The notes: generated by a model not told the origin, from the letters alone. DNA of 64,000 nt from Ecdyonurus torrentis (GCA_949318235.1 OX439132.1:2966258-3030257); one strand, 5' to 3'; shown: positions 47,601 through 61,555, counted from the stretch's first letter. Program-made: numbers and translations.

Positions 47601-48083
47601 AAAATAAAATCACAGGTAAAGGGGGAGAGGAGTGGAGCGTGTAAAACCGTTGCACTTTCTTGAGGCTAGGGGCCACAGCTACAACCCGGTAATTAGGGGC
47701 AGGAAGACGAGAGGGAAAGGAGGGGGGGGGGGGGTCACGCATATCTTCAAGAAAAAAAACATAATAATAATAAAAAAATCACCCTCTTCCTTCATTGCAC
47801 GTGGCCCTCGAAATATAAAAATGTTTTTAACTCAATTAAAATATCAATAGTTGTTATAACATTTTAATAACAGCACTCTTTGATTTAGCATAATATTTGT
47901 AGAGAAAAGAGAAGAAATTTTACATAATTTATTATTTTAAATTTATTCAACATCCTTTTAAGATTGCAGATGTTTAAAATAATGTTTATAAAAGAGAGAA
48001 AGAAAATGAAAAGAATTATTTTAATCTTTTGTAAGTAAAGTGTTGCTTTGTTTGAAATTATTACCAGTAAACATTCTTACTTT

Positions 48084-48085
<2 letters not shown>
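47601..48085. other. Mixed DNA with G-rich tract
   Basis: A G run of about 14 near 47719-47734 follows GAGAGGGAAAGGA. No exon is supported. Confidence 0.45.

Positions 48086-48177
<92 letters not shown>
48086..48177 (+). repeat. (TC)n microsatellite, 92 bp
   Basis: Perfect TC run. Confidence 0.98.
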
Positions 48178-48180
<3 letters not shown>

Positions 48181-48816
48181 CACATTGTTCCTATAAAAGA
48201 AAAAGGTATATTTTCATTCAATTTCAAATATTTAATTGAAGAAAATCTAAACTTTCCAGTTTTTAAAAAAAGAAGAAAAAAAACAAAAAAAAACGGTATT
48301 TTAATAATTATTATTATATAAATGAAAAAAAGCTGTAATTTCTTTTATGATATAATTAAAATTTAATTGAATCTCATTATACATAAAATAGTTTTGGTAA
48401 GAAAAATATTATTTTAACTGGAATTATATTAAGATAGAAGAAAAAAATGTAATTTAATATTTTTAAAATGATTATAATTATTTTTTAATCCGAGTTGATG
48501 TCTTTTTTTTTTTTTTTTTTTCTTTTTGTATTCTTGATTTAAAACAGTATCACATTACTTAAGTGTTTGTTTTTTTTACTTCTTTATTACGTATACAAAA
48601 AATGTAACACTATAGAAAAAAAACTGAATGCATTTTAAATACAGGAAGGTGCGTGTATTATAAACACTCAAGTTTCCTAGGAAAAAAAAAGGTTAGTTAA
48701 TTTTTTTTTCTTTCTATTTTATAATTCTCGGTACAGTAACGTCGTCTCTTAGCTAGCTCACTGTCAATGTAAAACTTGTTACATTACATCAGAGTACGCC
48801 TCTCTTACTTATTTAG

Positions 48817-48820
<4 letters not shown>
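48178..48820. other. Very AT-rich DNA, no gene seen
   Basis: A-rich and T-rich tracts, including T run 48503-48520. Confidence 0.5.

Positions 48821-48885
<65 letters not shown>
48821..48885 (+). repeat. (GA)n microsatellite, 65 bp
   Basis: Perfect GA run. Confidence 0.98.
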
Positions 48886-48886
<1 letters not shown>

Positions 48887-49400
48887 AAGTAAACATTACT
48901 TGGAAGTGACAGCAGCAAAAACATAAAATGTCATTGAAAAGATAAAATAAATTGTCAATTAATTTTATAACTTTTTTATTATTATTATTATTTACGTTGT
49001 ATTTCATATTGCAGTGTTTTAACGATTAATTCTGGTAATGATAATTAATGGTTAGTTTTGTTGTTGTTGATCGGTGTAAAACACGTAGAAATGTGCAGCT
49101 TTGTTAAGCATTAATTGTTTATATAATTGTTTATTGCGGGGAAAAAAGAAAAGAAAAAAAAGTGAAATAAAAAGAGAAGATATTTTTATCAAATTTATAT
49201 CAGTTTTATAGTTGCTAGAAAAATGAAATAGCATAATAATATAAACTAAATCGTATAATGTATTGAAGTTTATTTTTACTTGAACTTTTATTTGCCCCAT
49301 TTATTTCTGCTAAGTTTTTCCAAATATGTAACAACACCAAATAGATTATTTTTTTATGATAAAAAAATCGTTCGTTCAAGTTAGTTTCAAGTTTTGAAGC
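48886..49400. other. AT-rich DNA upstream of the GC-rich exon candidate
   Basis: No obvious TATA box at a usual distance can be singled out in such AT-rich DNA. Confidence 0.4.
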
Positions 49401-49502
49401 ATGAGGTCACTAGCTAGGTTTGCGAGCGAGGCGGCGGGAGAGATTTGTGCTGCGAGCGAAATCTACTTCAAGAAGGGAGAGGGGAGAGAGGAGAGCAGCT
49501 AA
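49401..49502 (+). CDS. Possible upstream ORF in 5' leader, 33 codons
   Basis: ATG at 49401, stop TAA at 49500-49502. The product begins MRSLARFASEAAGEI and is Ala/Glu-rich. It lies in the GC-rich block that precedes the main ATG at 49722. If the leader is transcribed from here it would act as a uORF. A coding role of its own is unlikely. Confidence 0.2.
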   Translation: MRSLARFASEAAGEICAASEIYFKKGEGREESS

Positions 49503-49721
49503 CCACTTGAGGAATTTACTTGGCATTGTGTGCCTCAGGAGCACGGACCTTGCAGTTTGGTGCTCACTCGGAGAACACACAAATATCGGAGATAATATTA
49601 TGTGAGGAGCAGTTATTAGTTAAGTGATTTGAGTTGATCGTGATTTTGTCGTGCAAGTGTGATACAGTGAGTGTATTTGTGTGTGTGTGTGTGTGTGTGT
49701 GCGAGACAAAAACTTGACATC
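49403..49721 (+). promoter_or_regulatory. GC-rich block: likely 5' UTR or promoter-proximal leader
   Basis: The 49415-49760 stretch is much richer in GC and CpG (GCGAGCGAGGCGGCGGGAGA) than the AT-rich surroundings and ends in a (GT)n run (49677-49701) before an ATG. Such an island followed by ATG and a donor is typical of a first exon. The transcription start cannot be placed. Confidence 0.45.
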
Positions 49722-49780
49722 ATGAGGTTACCTACCACGGGAAGACGTCGAGAGTCGTACACCCTCACAGCGGCTAGGAG
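49722..49780 (+). CDS. Candidate first coding exon of an unrecognised gene
   Basis: ATG at 49722 has A at -3 (GACATCATGA). It is followed by 19 open codons reading MRLPTTGRRRESYTLTAAR, and the exon ends AGGAG|GTAGGAATC at 49780, an acceptable donor. Codon use is GC-rich, unlike random frames here. RRRES would suit a basophilic kinase site, which is inference. No domain is recognisable in so short a piece and the next exon is not found downstream, so the gene probably continues beyond a long intron. Confidence 0.45.
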
Positions 49781-49964
49781 GTAGGAATCAGTCAATCAAT
49801 CAATACTATTTATATCATATTATGCTAAACAATAGTACTTTATATACACTCAATACTATGCTAAGCAATAGTACATAATGTGCACTATCTTATGATCTTA
49901 CAATGTGTTTATATGGAGATTTGCTTACATAAATCTATGTGACACTTTCATAAGTCGATACGCA
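49781..49964 (+). other. Putative intron 1 start
   Basis: After the donor comes AATCAATCAATCAATAC and an imperfect duplication: ACTATTTATATCATATTATG / CAATAGTACTTTATATACACT / CAATAGTACATAATGTGCACT. Confidence 0.35.
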
Positions 49965-50130
49965 TAATAGTTATGCTATCTCAATGCAGCAGCATAATTT
50001 ATGTAGTAATTTTACTGCACCAAGATGTTCAGCATAATTACTTATGTCATTACAAAATAACAACATTTGTGCTCTACAATATAATGCAGCTCAAATAATG
50101 CAATATCAATTATGTTATTTTTACGTGCAG
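49965..50130 (+). mobile_element. Family A element, short form
   Basis: ATAGTTATGCTATCTCAATG, then GATGTTCAGCATAATTACTT, TTACAAAATAACAACATTTG, GCTCTACAATATAATGCAGC and CAATTATGTTATTTTTACG. It is the same sequence as the satellite-bearing element at 24.1 kb but with about one unit core, so it shows the unamplified state. Confidence 0.75.
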
Positions 50131-50360
50131 TGTATTTTTATTTTTATTTTACGATTTTATTTCACAGTTTTTGTTTACTGTCAAAACCCAGCGTTAAAAT
50201 CTCCTGGTAATACAAAGTGGTGACAACTAATAGTTTGGTCAACACAGTTCCTTATATACAGTGACTTTGTATTTCTTACTTAGTGTATTATTACACCTTT
50301 AAATCACAGCTCAGTGCTGCAATCACATTACTTCAGGGTGCAGTAAAGTACCTTCTTATA

Positions 50361-50363
<3 letters not shown>

Positions 50364-50405
<42 letters not shown>
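50364..50405 (+). repeat. Poly(A) run, 42 bp
   Basis: Uninterrupted A followed by TCAATCAATCAATCAATTAA. Confidence 0.97.
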
Positions 50406-50408
<3 letters not shown>

Positions 50409-50639
50409 ATCAATCAATCAATTAATAATCAACCTCTAAATAATGGAAGGAAAAAAATGCTGGTGTGACATTTAGTTCTTTTATGGTCCTGATTAGATTA
50501 GAAGCAGCTAGGACTCGATTACTTTCGACTTAAATATAATATTTAGTATGTCCTGAAACAATAGAGCCAGTAAAATAAAGTAATAAAGTGTATTTATACT
50601 TTATTATTTATTATCATTGCGATATAAACTGACAAAAAT

Positions 50640-50800
50640 AAATACGTAGTAATTATGCTAGCTCATATTTACCATAATTTCTTCAATTTATCATAATTAT
50701 GCTGAACTGCATAAATAGTAACTATGTTACATATAGCATAAATATTGTTGAATAATTATTTATGCTATTTTAACATCATATAAGTTATAAGTAATTTATC
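50640..50800 (+). mobile_element. Family A element
   Basis: ATACGTAGTAATTATGCTAG, CTGCATAAATAGTAAC, TATAGCATAAATATTGTTGA and AATTATTTATGCTATTTTAA. Right end unclear. Confidence 0.6.
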
Positions 50801-51953
50801 CTTGTCGTGCATGCAGTTAGAAATTGAAGTTGTTTGGTGACATTAAAATTGATATCAAGTTAATACATTAATCTTACTGCCATTAATTGACAATTATCAA
50901 CTTCTTTTTTATACATTAAAATATCATTTAAAAAAACATTAAAGTTGTCGTTAACTGAGTCAGAACTTTACGGTACCTACATGTGGACTACTACTCAATG
51001 GTTTTGTATTCGTAAAAAAAGAAAAAAAAAAAAAAAAAAAAAAAAAGTTGAGTGATAATATTACTTATATAGCGTGTAGATTATACTATACTTATAGCAT
51101 GGCATGAGAGAGAGAGAGAGATACTGTTATATTTACATGGAGACAATATTGTCAACAAAATTATGCACTTGAATGAAATTAAAAAACTTACAGTTATGTT
51201 GTCTCAAAAATTAAAAAAAACCGGAATGAGAAATTTAATAAAGAAAAACGTTAAAACAAAGCGAAACAAGTTTGTCTCAAAACAAGAAAAAACTGCAGCT
51301 TTTCCTTTTTATCTTCTTTATTTATTTATCATTATTATTTTGTTATTAGAATATTATTGAAATCATAAATAAATAAACGACAAAATAAATCACCTGCATG
51401 CCGCTCACTTTGATGCAACTTAACGTCTTTATTTTATCAAACAGATTTAGTACAAATCGAACATTATATATACCAAGGAAAATAAATGTTACAAAAATAT
51501 TGACTGCAGGTGAAGTAAGAAATTTTATTATTTTTGTACCTCCTAATATTAGGAAATATCATTTCTTTTTTTGGTGGGTGTAATTTTTCAGAAACTTAAA
51601 GTAATTTTTATTTTACACGACGAGAGGATAAAATAGTTTTTCAAAAGTTTGAATAAATAAATAAAAAAATATGTGATTTTTTTTTTTTTTTTTTTTTTTT
51701 TATGCAACACATTGTCTTAAAGAACCTTATTATATATTCGACTGCAACTAATGTAGAAATAAAACTTAATTCAAATCAAATACCGTTTGTTTGTAAACCC
51801 CATATAGGTATTCAAAAAAAAAAAAAAAAAAAAAATGTAAAATCTCCTAAATTTTGCTATACAATTTTTGTATATTTTCATATAAATGCCTCTATAATTA
51901 ATTTTATCAATCAGCAGTCGGTGCAAAATATACGCTTTTTAAAATTAAAAGAA

Positions 51954-51986
<33 letters not shown>

Positions 51987-52486
51987 AAAGAAAAAAAAGA
52001 GCATATTTATTAACAAATGTGAACAATCATATAAATTAATAAAAAATAAACAATTTCAATAAATGATCATTACATTATAGAACCCTGCAACTAATATAGA
52101 AACTGAATATAATAATTAAACACCGTATAAGAATTAAAACGCTGTTTTCTCCATTTATATTAAATTAATTAGAGAAGATGTCGATAATTAAAATTACTTT
52201 CCTACATAAAATCTCAATTATAAATATTGACAAGCTATTTACATGCAGTAAACAAACAAACAAAGTTAGCAAGCAAGCAGGTGTTACTTAGTGTAATTAT
52301 CTGTGTTAGGTGGAGCAGTGAGTACAGTACTTGCGATCTTTATGAAATATATTTAGAGCGAGGAGAAGGAAAAGTAAGTGCAGCAAGTTTTCTTTTTTAT
52401 TTGCAAAATAATTATTAAAGTAGGTAAGTAAGAAATGAAATAGAAATGAGTGTGTGTTCTTATCAGCTATAGATAAAGATACGTAA
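50801..52486. other. AT-rich DNA with A/T tracts, no gene seen
   Basis: A/T runs at about 51016-51046, 51678-51701, 51813-51835 and 51950-52000. Lys-rich or Phe-rich frames here are low-complexity. Confidence 0.5.
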
Positions 52487-52581
52487 ATTTAACAGTTAGA
52501 AGTGCAAGTAGGGCTAAATATTGAGACTGACACCAGACTTATATTTAACAGTTAGAAGTGCAAGTAGGGCTAAATATTGAG
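52487..52581 (+). repeat. Tandem duplication, 56-bp offset
   Basis: ATTTAACAGTTAGAAGTGCA..GTAGGGCTAAATATTGAG occurs at 52487-52525 and again at 52543-52581 with no difference seen. Confidence 0.9.
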
Positions 52582-52866
52582 GAGAGTGATACCAGGTTGA
52601 GTCATAATTCAGCGATGATCCACAAACTGGTGTCGCGACTTCAAACATGGGTATTATTGATAGCAAACTCTGCACTACACGTGCGTGCAATTTATCACGA
52701 CGTCTTTAACTTTGCTTTTCTAAACTAACACAAAACTGATAATAATAAAATTAGTACACATGAAAGTTTGACTTTTGCTCGACGTGCATTTACATTTTAT
52801 GAGACTAATAATTAACGGAATTGTGAAGGTGGAAATTTTATAATCAATAATCTACAAGAATCGTGC

Positions 52867-52891
52867 CAAAAAAAAAAAAAAAAAAAAAAAA
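52867..52891 (+). repeat. Poly(A) run
   Basis: About 25 A. Confidence 0.9.
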
Positions 52892-52942
52892 TGCATTTTG
52901 TTAAAATCAAAATATTAAAATACATACGTTTTTATTGATTGT

Positions 52943-54540
<1,598 letters not shown>

Positions 54541-54571
<31 letters not shown>
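54541..54571 (+). repeat. Poly(A) run, 31 bp
   Basis: Uninterrupted A. Confidence 0.97.
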
Positions 54572-54574
<3 letters not shown>

Positions 54575-54979
54575 GCTTTTCCAGTAACTTTTTAGTATTT
54601 TTCACCACAGCAAAACCACCCTCGAAACGTTTTTACAGATAACTAATGCCTTAGTGTTTTTAAGACTAAATTTTTAAGCGACGTTTCAGTTTTTTTTTTT
54701 TTTTTATATATATATATATATATATAATTATATAAAATATATTATAAATATAGATATTTTTGTGTGCAAAATGATTGTCCAATGCGAGTGATTGTTTGCT
54801 TACTGAGATGCAGGTTGCGATGCACATAAAGTGGGTCAGTATGTACTAGCAAGTTAATGCTAAGTAGGATCATCACCTGAGATCATTGTGCGACTGTACG
54901 CCTCCAGCTGCACTGTAACAAACAATACAGAGCAGCGTGAAGTCATTAACATTCGTATGTATGTACCCCATGTGGCGCC

Positions 54980-54981
<2 letters not shown>

Positions 54982-55020
<39 letters not shown>
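54982..55020 (+). repeat. (CT)n microsatellite
   Basis: 39-bp perfect run. Confidence 0.97.
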
Positions 55021-55025
<5 letters not shown>

Positions 55026-55089
55026 CTGCATGTGAGATCGCGAGCCAACATCACAGTTGCTCTATATTTATGTACAGACAAAAATATAC

Positions 55090-55275
55090 ATACGAAATAA
55101 TTATGCTAGCTCAGTTTCAGCAATATATTATGTTCAATATAGCAAAGTGCTTACTTCGTGTTATAGATCGTATAAATCTAATGTTGTACTACATGCAGCA
55201 TATTGTTTATGTTCTACTGTAACAACATTTATGCTTTAATGACATAAATGCAGCATAAATTACGTAATTTATTCC
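55090..55275 (+). mobile_element. Family A element, near full length
   Basis: Starts ATACGAAATAATTATGCTAG and ends AAATGCAGCATAAATTACGT then AATTTATT. The interior has GCAGCATATTGTTTATG and ACAACATTTATGCTTTAATG. About 185 bp. It gives the clearest view of both ends. Confidence 0.75.
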
Positions 55276-55325
55276 TTTCGTGTCAATTTATCTAAGTGAG
55301 TTGAGTGTTGCAGTACAGTGGGAGG

Positions 55326-55330
<5 letters not shown>

Positions 55331-55367
<37 letters not shown>
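55331..55367 (+). repeat. (AG)n microsatellite
   Basis: 37-bp run after GGGAGGGAGGG. Confidence 0.96.
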
Positions 55368-55370
<3 letters not shown>

Positions 55371-55544
55371 CAACTATATAATTTATTTTTTATTTTATTG
55401 CTGCGTTTTTTTTTTGTTTTTTTTTTTTGTGGGATTAAATTTTATATTTATATATACGTATAGAAAAAAATAAATACACAATAAATATATTAGCCCAATT
55501 TCCGAAGTATCACGAAAAACCCATCACAAAAGTTTTGTTGATTA

Positions 55545-55934
55545 ATGTTTTTGCAGTGTAGTTTTATTAATGTTTCAAATAAAATTTCTTTTCATTGTTG
55601 TTTTTATCGTAATAAGTTTTGTATGAAATTGATAAAAAATACAAAAGTTAGCAAAGCAGTCAGTCAGATTAACTCGCAGATTACTTATATATATATGTAT
55701 GTTATTATTATTACTGACTCTGATGTTTGTTTTATATGTGATCGTGGTTTTTACTTACATGTTAATTACATGCCATATGAAATGTTTATTTCAGTGTTAT
55801 CACAAGTAATGAAATATTTTATTTACGTCACTCGGAATTGTGACACAAATTTAGACCATCCTAACTATTTTGAGATTCACATAAATACGGAAAGAATAAA
55901 TTACGTAATTTATGCTGCAGTTTTATCAATGTAG
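55545..55934 (+). other. 129-codon open frame, probably chance
   Basis: The longest frame not built on a dinucleotide repeat outside the 7.7-9.06 kb element. Composition is Ile/Tyr/Asn/Phe-rich and no motif is recognised. Its 3' end runs into family A sequence (TTACGTAATTTATGCTGCAG), so the end of the frame is transposon-derived. It opens with TTG at 55545, which weakens it further. Confidence 0.15.
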
Positions 55935-56090
55935 CATAAATAATGTTAAATTAGAACAAGATAAATAATTATGCTGTACAACATAATATTTATTATATGC
56001 TATGTAGCATAGTTATTGTGCAGTATATAAAATGCTGTATAGCAAACAAATTTTGCTGAACATGAGCTAGCATAATTATTACGTAGTTAT
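55888..56090 (-). mobile_element. Family A element, minus orientation
   Basis: AATAAATTACGTAATTTATG at the left and GAGCTAGCATAATTATTACG at the right are the two family ends in reverse. The interior has TACAACATAATATTTATT. Confidence 0.75.
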
Positions 56091-56544
56091 TTTTGAACGT
56101 GCAGGGTATACAGTTACGAACATTAAAAAATGTCTTAAAATTAAACCAGTTTGAAATCGTGCATTGTTATTGTTAATAATCTGTCAGGATGGTCATTTGT
56201 CCGTGACCGGGTCCGTATTGTTTAGTTGGCTATATCACTATAGTATATTACTTTGCTATCACTTACATTTGTGATAATAATAATTATTTATACATCTTGA
56301 ATGTGATTTGCGTTCATTAAAGTCTCCGCAAAATATTTTTTTGTTTACGCATGAAAATAAATCAAATTCAAATGATTTATTTATTCAGCAACAGAGCAAG
56401 TCCACAATCGATTATAAATTACTGCACATAAATTTATTTTACATAAATATTAACATAGTGCACATATTTAAACTTTAATGAAATAAAATTAAGCAAAATC
56501 TCTTATAATATGTTATATCAAACACGATAAAAAGAAGGAAAAAA

Positions 56545-56770
56545 AACGTAATAATTATGCTTTATAGCACAATTTCAGTACAATTTGTATTTGTACACTG
56601 CAGCATAATTTATGCTATACTACATAATAACTATGTAACAAAGCAAAATGTTGTTTTAATTTGCATAATTTTGGCTACTAATAAAACTGACGTGTATAGT
56701 AAAGCAGTCTTACAACAAAATATTATGCTGTACAAGCGAATAATTATGTTGTACAGCATAATCTGTGGCA
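56545..56770 (+). mobile_element. Family A element
   Basis: AACGTAATAATTATGCTTTA start, then GCAGCATAATTTATGCTATA, ATGCTGTACAAGCG and ATTATGTTGTACAGCATAAT. The open frame overlapping it is transposon-derived. Confidence 0.65.
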
Positions 56771-58379
56771 GTTTTGTTTACTGTGTGGTCACTTTTTGCT
56801 TGATAAAAAATAATGATTTAATATTGCTATCAAATTAAGTAATTCTTCAAAAAGAAGATAAATTTAAAGTAATTATGGTTTGTTTATTTTTGTGCTAAAA
56901 AAAGTTTTGATGGTTTTCTTCTCTCGTCTTGAAATAAATTAAATATTTAATTACGTGGCAGGCAGGAAGCAGGAACTGGCTGCTCCTCAGTATATGGGCT
57001 CATGAAGGACCGCATGATGTATTGATCTGGAGGCTGCGAGCTATTGATTGTGCATGTCCGCGAGGGAGAGAGAGAGAAGAAAGTTGTTGCCAAAGGTTAT
57101 GCAAGGTAATCGTGCGCCACTCGAGAGATGGAGCAAAATAATTATCTTGGGAGGAGTATACTGTAAGCTATACAAGAGAAATGGACCGAGAAATAAAATA
57201 ACATCACAAAATTAGAAATTTAGCACCACGATTGATTCTTATTATTATTCTTTTTTTTTATTATTTGAATAATATGCGTGAAAATTAAATTTACTAATAA
57301 CATAATCAAAATTAACTACGCTTACAGTTTGAGTTGGAGAAAACATCGATGTTCATGCCGGCAATCAAAACAACAGTTTTCTCTCTGTATATATGTATAT
57401 ATAAGTATAGTATATACATCATATATTTTCTCTGCATAAGCATAGTATTAGGCAGGAACTGCTGCAAATAGTTTGTAACTCCTACAATGCAAATTGATTA
57501 AAATTACATTTTTATGCCTCCTTTTATTATTATTGTTTCCTAAGAAAATTTTAAATTTGCGTGTGTGTGTGTGTGTGTGTTTATTATATATATATAATAT
57601 ATATTTATATTATATATATAACCACACAACCACAAAATATGTATACATATGCGGACTTGGAAATTGATTTCTCACAGGAGATTTGAATGAATGAAATTAT
57701 GGTTACGCATTTCAATGATTTTTTTTTTCATACTTTTTTGCACTAGACCAAAAATATATAGTAAAAATTATGAATGAATTTTTAGTAAAGAAAGAAATGA
57801 ATGAATAGATAAATAAATAAATTTATAATTATAAATAATATAAATAAATAAACAAATAACAAGCAAACAAATTATTAACAACCAAGTTAAATAATAAAAA
57901 AATGAATTGCGCAATTTGTGTTATGTACAAAAGAGATAATTTAAATAAAAAAAAATAATTAGCGAGTAGTTATTGCGAGTGGTATACGTAGAGGTAGCCC
58001 GGTAATAATGACACGACATTAAATATACAACACAGCATGTGTAATGTATGTTTGTATGTATGCTTGGCATGAGTCAGTGAAATTATATTTTAATTAACCA
58101 AACGTCCGTGAATATTATAATATAAACATACACAATGTATTACGTACTGTACAGTACAATGTAGTATACGTAGGTACGTATATACTGTATACTGTTCAGT
58201 ACATAATGTCCTATCATCTTTTACACTTAACTGGACTCTTTACATTTGCCCTCTTCAAAACTTGATATCATATATCACATGTATTAATGTATATAAGTAT
58301 TATATACTTATACTATGATAATACCTTGGCAAATATGTACTGTATGTATACGTACAGACGTTTTACTAAATAACTCATT
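56771..58379. other. AT-rich DNA, no gene seen
   Basis: Low-complexity AAATAAAT at 57775-57900, (GT)n near 57561-57582, TATATA tracts near 57583-57620 and a TACGTACTGTACAGTAC-rich palindromic patch near 58140-58200. Confidence 0.5.
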
Positions 58380-58384
58380 TGTTT

Positions 58385-58665
58385 TAGCTTATATGGCTTT
58401 ACAATGCAATCAGATAGAGATATCTCTATATACATTTAAATACGTGTTATTTCTATTATTGACTAATAAAGGAACAACTGTTTTAAGGCAGACTTTTAAG
58501 TGATTTTGCTCACATCCACTTCCGTTTCTGCTTAGTACGCATGCGCAGTACGTCAAAACGAAAGCGGATATGATCGAAATTACTTAAACTCGGCCTCAAA
58601 ACAGTTGTTCATTTATTAGTCAATAGCAATAGAAATCAATATTTTAGTAAATATCCAATTTTGTT
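58385..58665 (+). repeat. Dispersed repeat interrupted by a palindrome
   Basis: The flanks (58400-58448 and 58637-58660) match the continuous sequence at 23400-23525. The palindrome at 58449-58636 sits where that copy has about 20 bp. Confidence 0.6.
58449..58636. mobile_element. 188-bp palindrome (foldback MITE)
   Basis: ATTTCTATTATTGACTAATA at the left faces TATTAGTCAATAGCAATAGA at the right. Complementarity continues with few mismatches to a centre at GTACGCATGCGCAGTAC (58536-58552). No coding content. Confidence 0.8.
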
Positions 58666-58784
58666 GCAGAAAATCTTTTGAGTGGCGTCACAGTCTGTTT
58701 ACACCCGGACACGTGATATAGCTCACTTTCTGCATAATTTATCTAATACAGCTCAATCTCTACTATACTTCGTAATATAATGTT

Positions 58785-58895
58785 ACATAAGCATAAATAT
58801 TATGTCGTACAGTATAATTATTTATGTGGTTGTTATTTATGCTATAAAGACATAAATTTAGCATAAATTACGTAATTTATTATTTACGTGTACAA
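58785..58895 (+). mobile_element. Family A element, partial
   Basis: TAAATATTATGTCGTACAGT, ATAATTATTTATG, ATAAAGACATAAATTTAGCA and AAATTACGTAATTTATT. The left end is missing or diverged. Confidence 0.65.
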
Positions 58896-60079
58896 CATCA
58901 TATATAGCAAATTGTTCAATACAGTATCCATTTCAAATTATTCAAATCAAAACAGAATCTATTAAAAATTTTAACTTATCCAAACGTTAATAACACTCAA
59001 TACAGAAACTTGTTTACTATAATACACTGCATGTATCGCTCATTAAATTTCGTTAGTCGCACTCGATTAAATGCAGTAAATTTAATTTATAGAAAAAAAA
59101 GAGAAAATAATTATAAAGGATTTAGAATGAATTTAATTTAATGAGAGAGAGAGAGAGAGTCATTTTTCCACGTATTTGCATTGTCTAAATCACGCTACTT
59201 AAAAAAAAAAAAAAAAAAAGTGTGTTTATAACATGGGTATACAACATAACATGGCATGGGTATATACATAACATGGGTATACAACATATCATGGGTATAT
59301 GTATAACATAATATAACATGCTTATAACATGGGTATATATATATACACAAACTGCAATGACAGTGTAATGATAGTCGCACATTATATATATATTACACAC
59401 ACACGTATAATACTTTGTCACTGTGCACAAAGTTAAAGCGAAGACAAAAAGCTGTGCAGGATGAATTATGATAATTATATTTGATGTCCTTCATTGAAAG
59501 GCAGATATTTTGCTAACGTGCAAGAGATGACTGGGCTAAATTATATACATCATATATGATGCATGCTGCATGCAATGTATATATGAGAGAGAAAATGAAA
59601 GCCGTGTGTTTTATTTCCTTATGTAATAATAATGATCAAAATATTATTTAAGTTTAATTAACAAGTGCCAGTTTTCATGTTAATTATAAAACTTAAACAC
59701 TTCATCATCATCTGCCGCGGTATTTTTTAATGCTTTCTCTTGCATAGCATGTAATAAATCGTGATATTAATTTAGGAAAAAATGTTAATTTATTTTTATT
59801 TATATACATCGATATTATTGCGCAATTGTAATTTAGTTTTCACTTAATTGCAAATATGTAAGAGAGATTTAGTATCTCTGATTTTTTTGTAGAAGTTTGT
59901 GTAAATTGAAAGCAGTGCCATGGCTTGGCATATCTTATTGCATATCTTATATAGACGTATAATATAAACATTTGTGTATTGATCGAGAGTGTGGACATTT
60001 TATATATTGTCTCCTTTGAAGTACACTTGAAAGTGGGCCTAGTTGCCCTAATTGAAAAATTATTAGCCTCACAATTTAT
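58896..60079. other. AT-rich DNA with ATGGGTATA repeats
   Basis: At 59230-59340 the words AACATGGGTATACAACATA and ATGGGTATAT recur five or more times in an irregular array. An A run lies near 59201-59219 and a short GA run near 59141-59159. No gene. Confidence 0.55.
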
Positions 60080-60270
60080 GCACGCAATAATTATTATGCT
60101 GCTTATTTTCAATACAATTTATTCAATGGGAAATAATTTTGCTATATTGCATAATAACTATGTATGTTATATATAGCATAAATATAATGTTATTTAGCAA
60201 AATGATTTATGTGGGTTTAATTCAGCATCATTATAACTTAAATGCAGCATAAATTACGTAATTTATTTCA
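60080..60270 (+). mobile_element. Family A element
   Basis: GCAATAATTATTATGCTGCT, GCATAATAACTATGTATG, TATAGCATAAATATAATG and AAATGCAGCATAAATTACGT then AATTTATT. Confidence 0.7.
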
Positions 60271-60530
60271 TTCTTCATGTATATAGCGAAGTTATGCAAT
60301 ACGCAGGTAAAAGTAAAATATTAAATATTGAGATTTAGGCGCGACACCTGAGCGAGCGAGCACCTACTACCTTTGTCCTGTACACACAGAAAACTAACAG
60401 CTACTGTCTTCACTGCAAATATTTACACAAAATATACCTGGCTGGTGCACCAGTGTAGTGACTGCACATTCTTTACTTTAATGTAATAGTAATATAACCT
60501 AGAACACAGGTATTATTATACTACAATAAT

Positions 60531-60650
60531 ACCTATAAATGCAGGTGCAATATGCTACAATAAAGGTGTGACTCACTTAGATTAAGTGTGATTGTAGTGT
60601 ATAACTACCTCTTCCAAATTAAAGTGTACCTGTTGCAAAATACAGGATAA
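60531..60650 (+). mobile_element. Family B hairpin element, copy 2
   Basis: GCAGGTGCAATATGCTACAA, ACTCACTTAGATTAAGTG and ACCTGTTGCAAAATACAGGA match 6671-6788 closely over the full length. Confidence 0.75.
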
Positions 60651-61512
60651 TGTATTAGTAGCCATTTATAGTAATTTTTTGTGAGTAAACAAGTATTTCT
60701 AGTATCAAATGTTAGCTACTTTATGCATTCAAGTTTGATATATGCACGTCAATAATTTTAGAGACAATAGTTAGTATGTAAGTATACTTTATTTGTATTT
60801 ACTAGCAGTTAGTTTTTGCAGTGTAGAGTAGTTTTGGTAAAAACTCCAAGGACAAGCCCACCTGGCCATTAATAACTCTGATTTTATCACATGAAATTTG
60901 TTACTGCAAATAAAAAAAAAAATTGATGATATTTTGTTATTTAATTCAAAGGTTATATTATTTTGATGAAGGATGTTTTGGTTAATAAATGATGTAGGCA
61001 CAGTGGGTTAAATTTGATGTATGAAATACAAACAATAACACATACATAAGCTACTGATGTCATTTGTAATAAATATGTAAATGAGGCTCATAAAGACGTC
61101 AGCTAGTACAAAACAAAAGTACATTCAAATAAATAAATAATTACAAGACACCCACCTTATATATCCAAGTCAATTCTATTCTTTACTTTAATAATGTATA
61201 ACTTTAACTTTCATAATTTCTAGCATATAATAATAATAATAATAATAAAGTATTATAATATTTATAATATTAAGTATATAATAAAGTATTATTAATTTTA
61301 CACTGGCAGAAAAACTACACCCAGTTCAATTTCTTCTTCTCTCGTTTTTGCATTAGATCATAAGATTTCGTCAATAGATTTTTATTCATATTCTGATATA
61401 GCTTTATTTTTATTAATTTTGTTGATCTTTTTCAGGGCAATTTTGTAAAGTGATATTTTCCACCTCCTAATATCGTACAAAAATTACTATATATGACACT
61501 AGTTAAATATTC

Positions 61513-61514
<2 letters not shown>
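60651..61514. other. AT-rich DNA, no gene seen
   Basis: AATAATAATAATAATAAAG near 61229-61250 and AT-rich surroundings. Nothing coding. Confidence 0.45.

Positions 61515-61554
<40 letters not shown>
61515..61554 (+). repeat. Poly(T) run, 40 bp
   Basis: Uninterrupted T. Confidence 0.97.
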
Positions 61555-61555
<1 letters not shown>

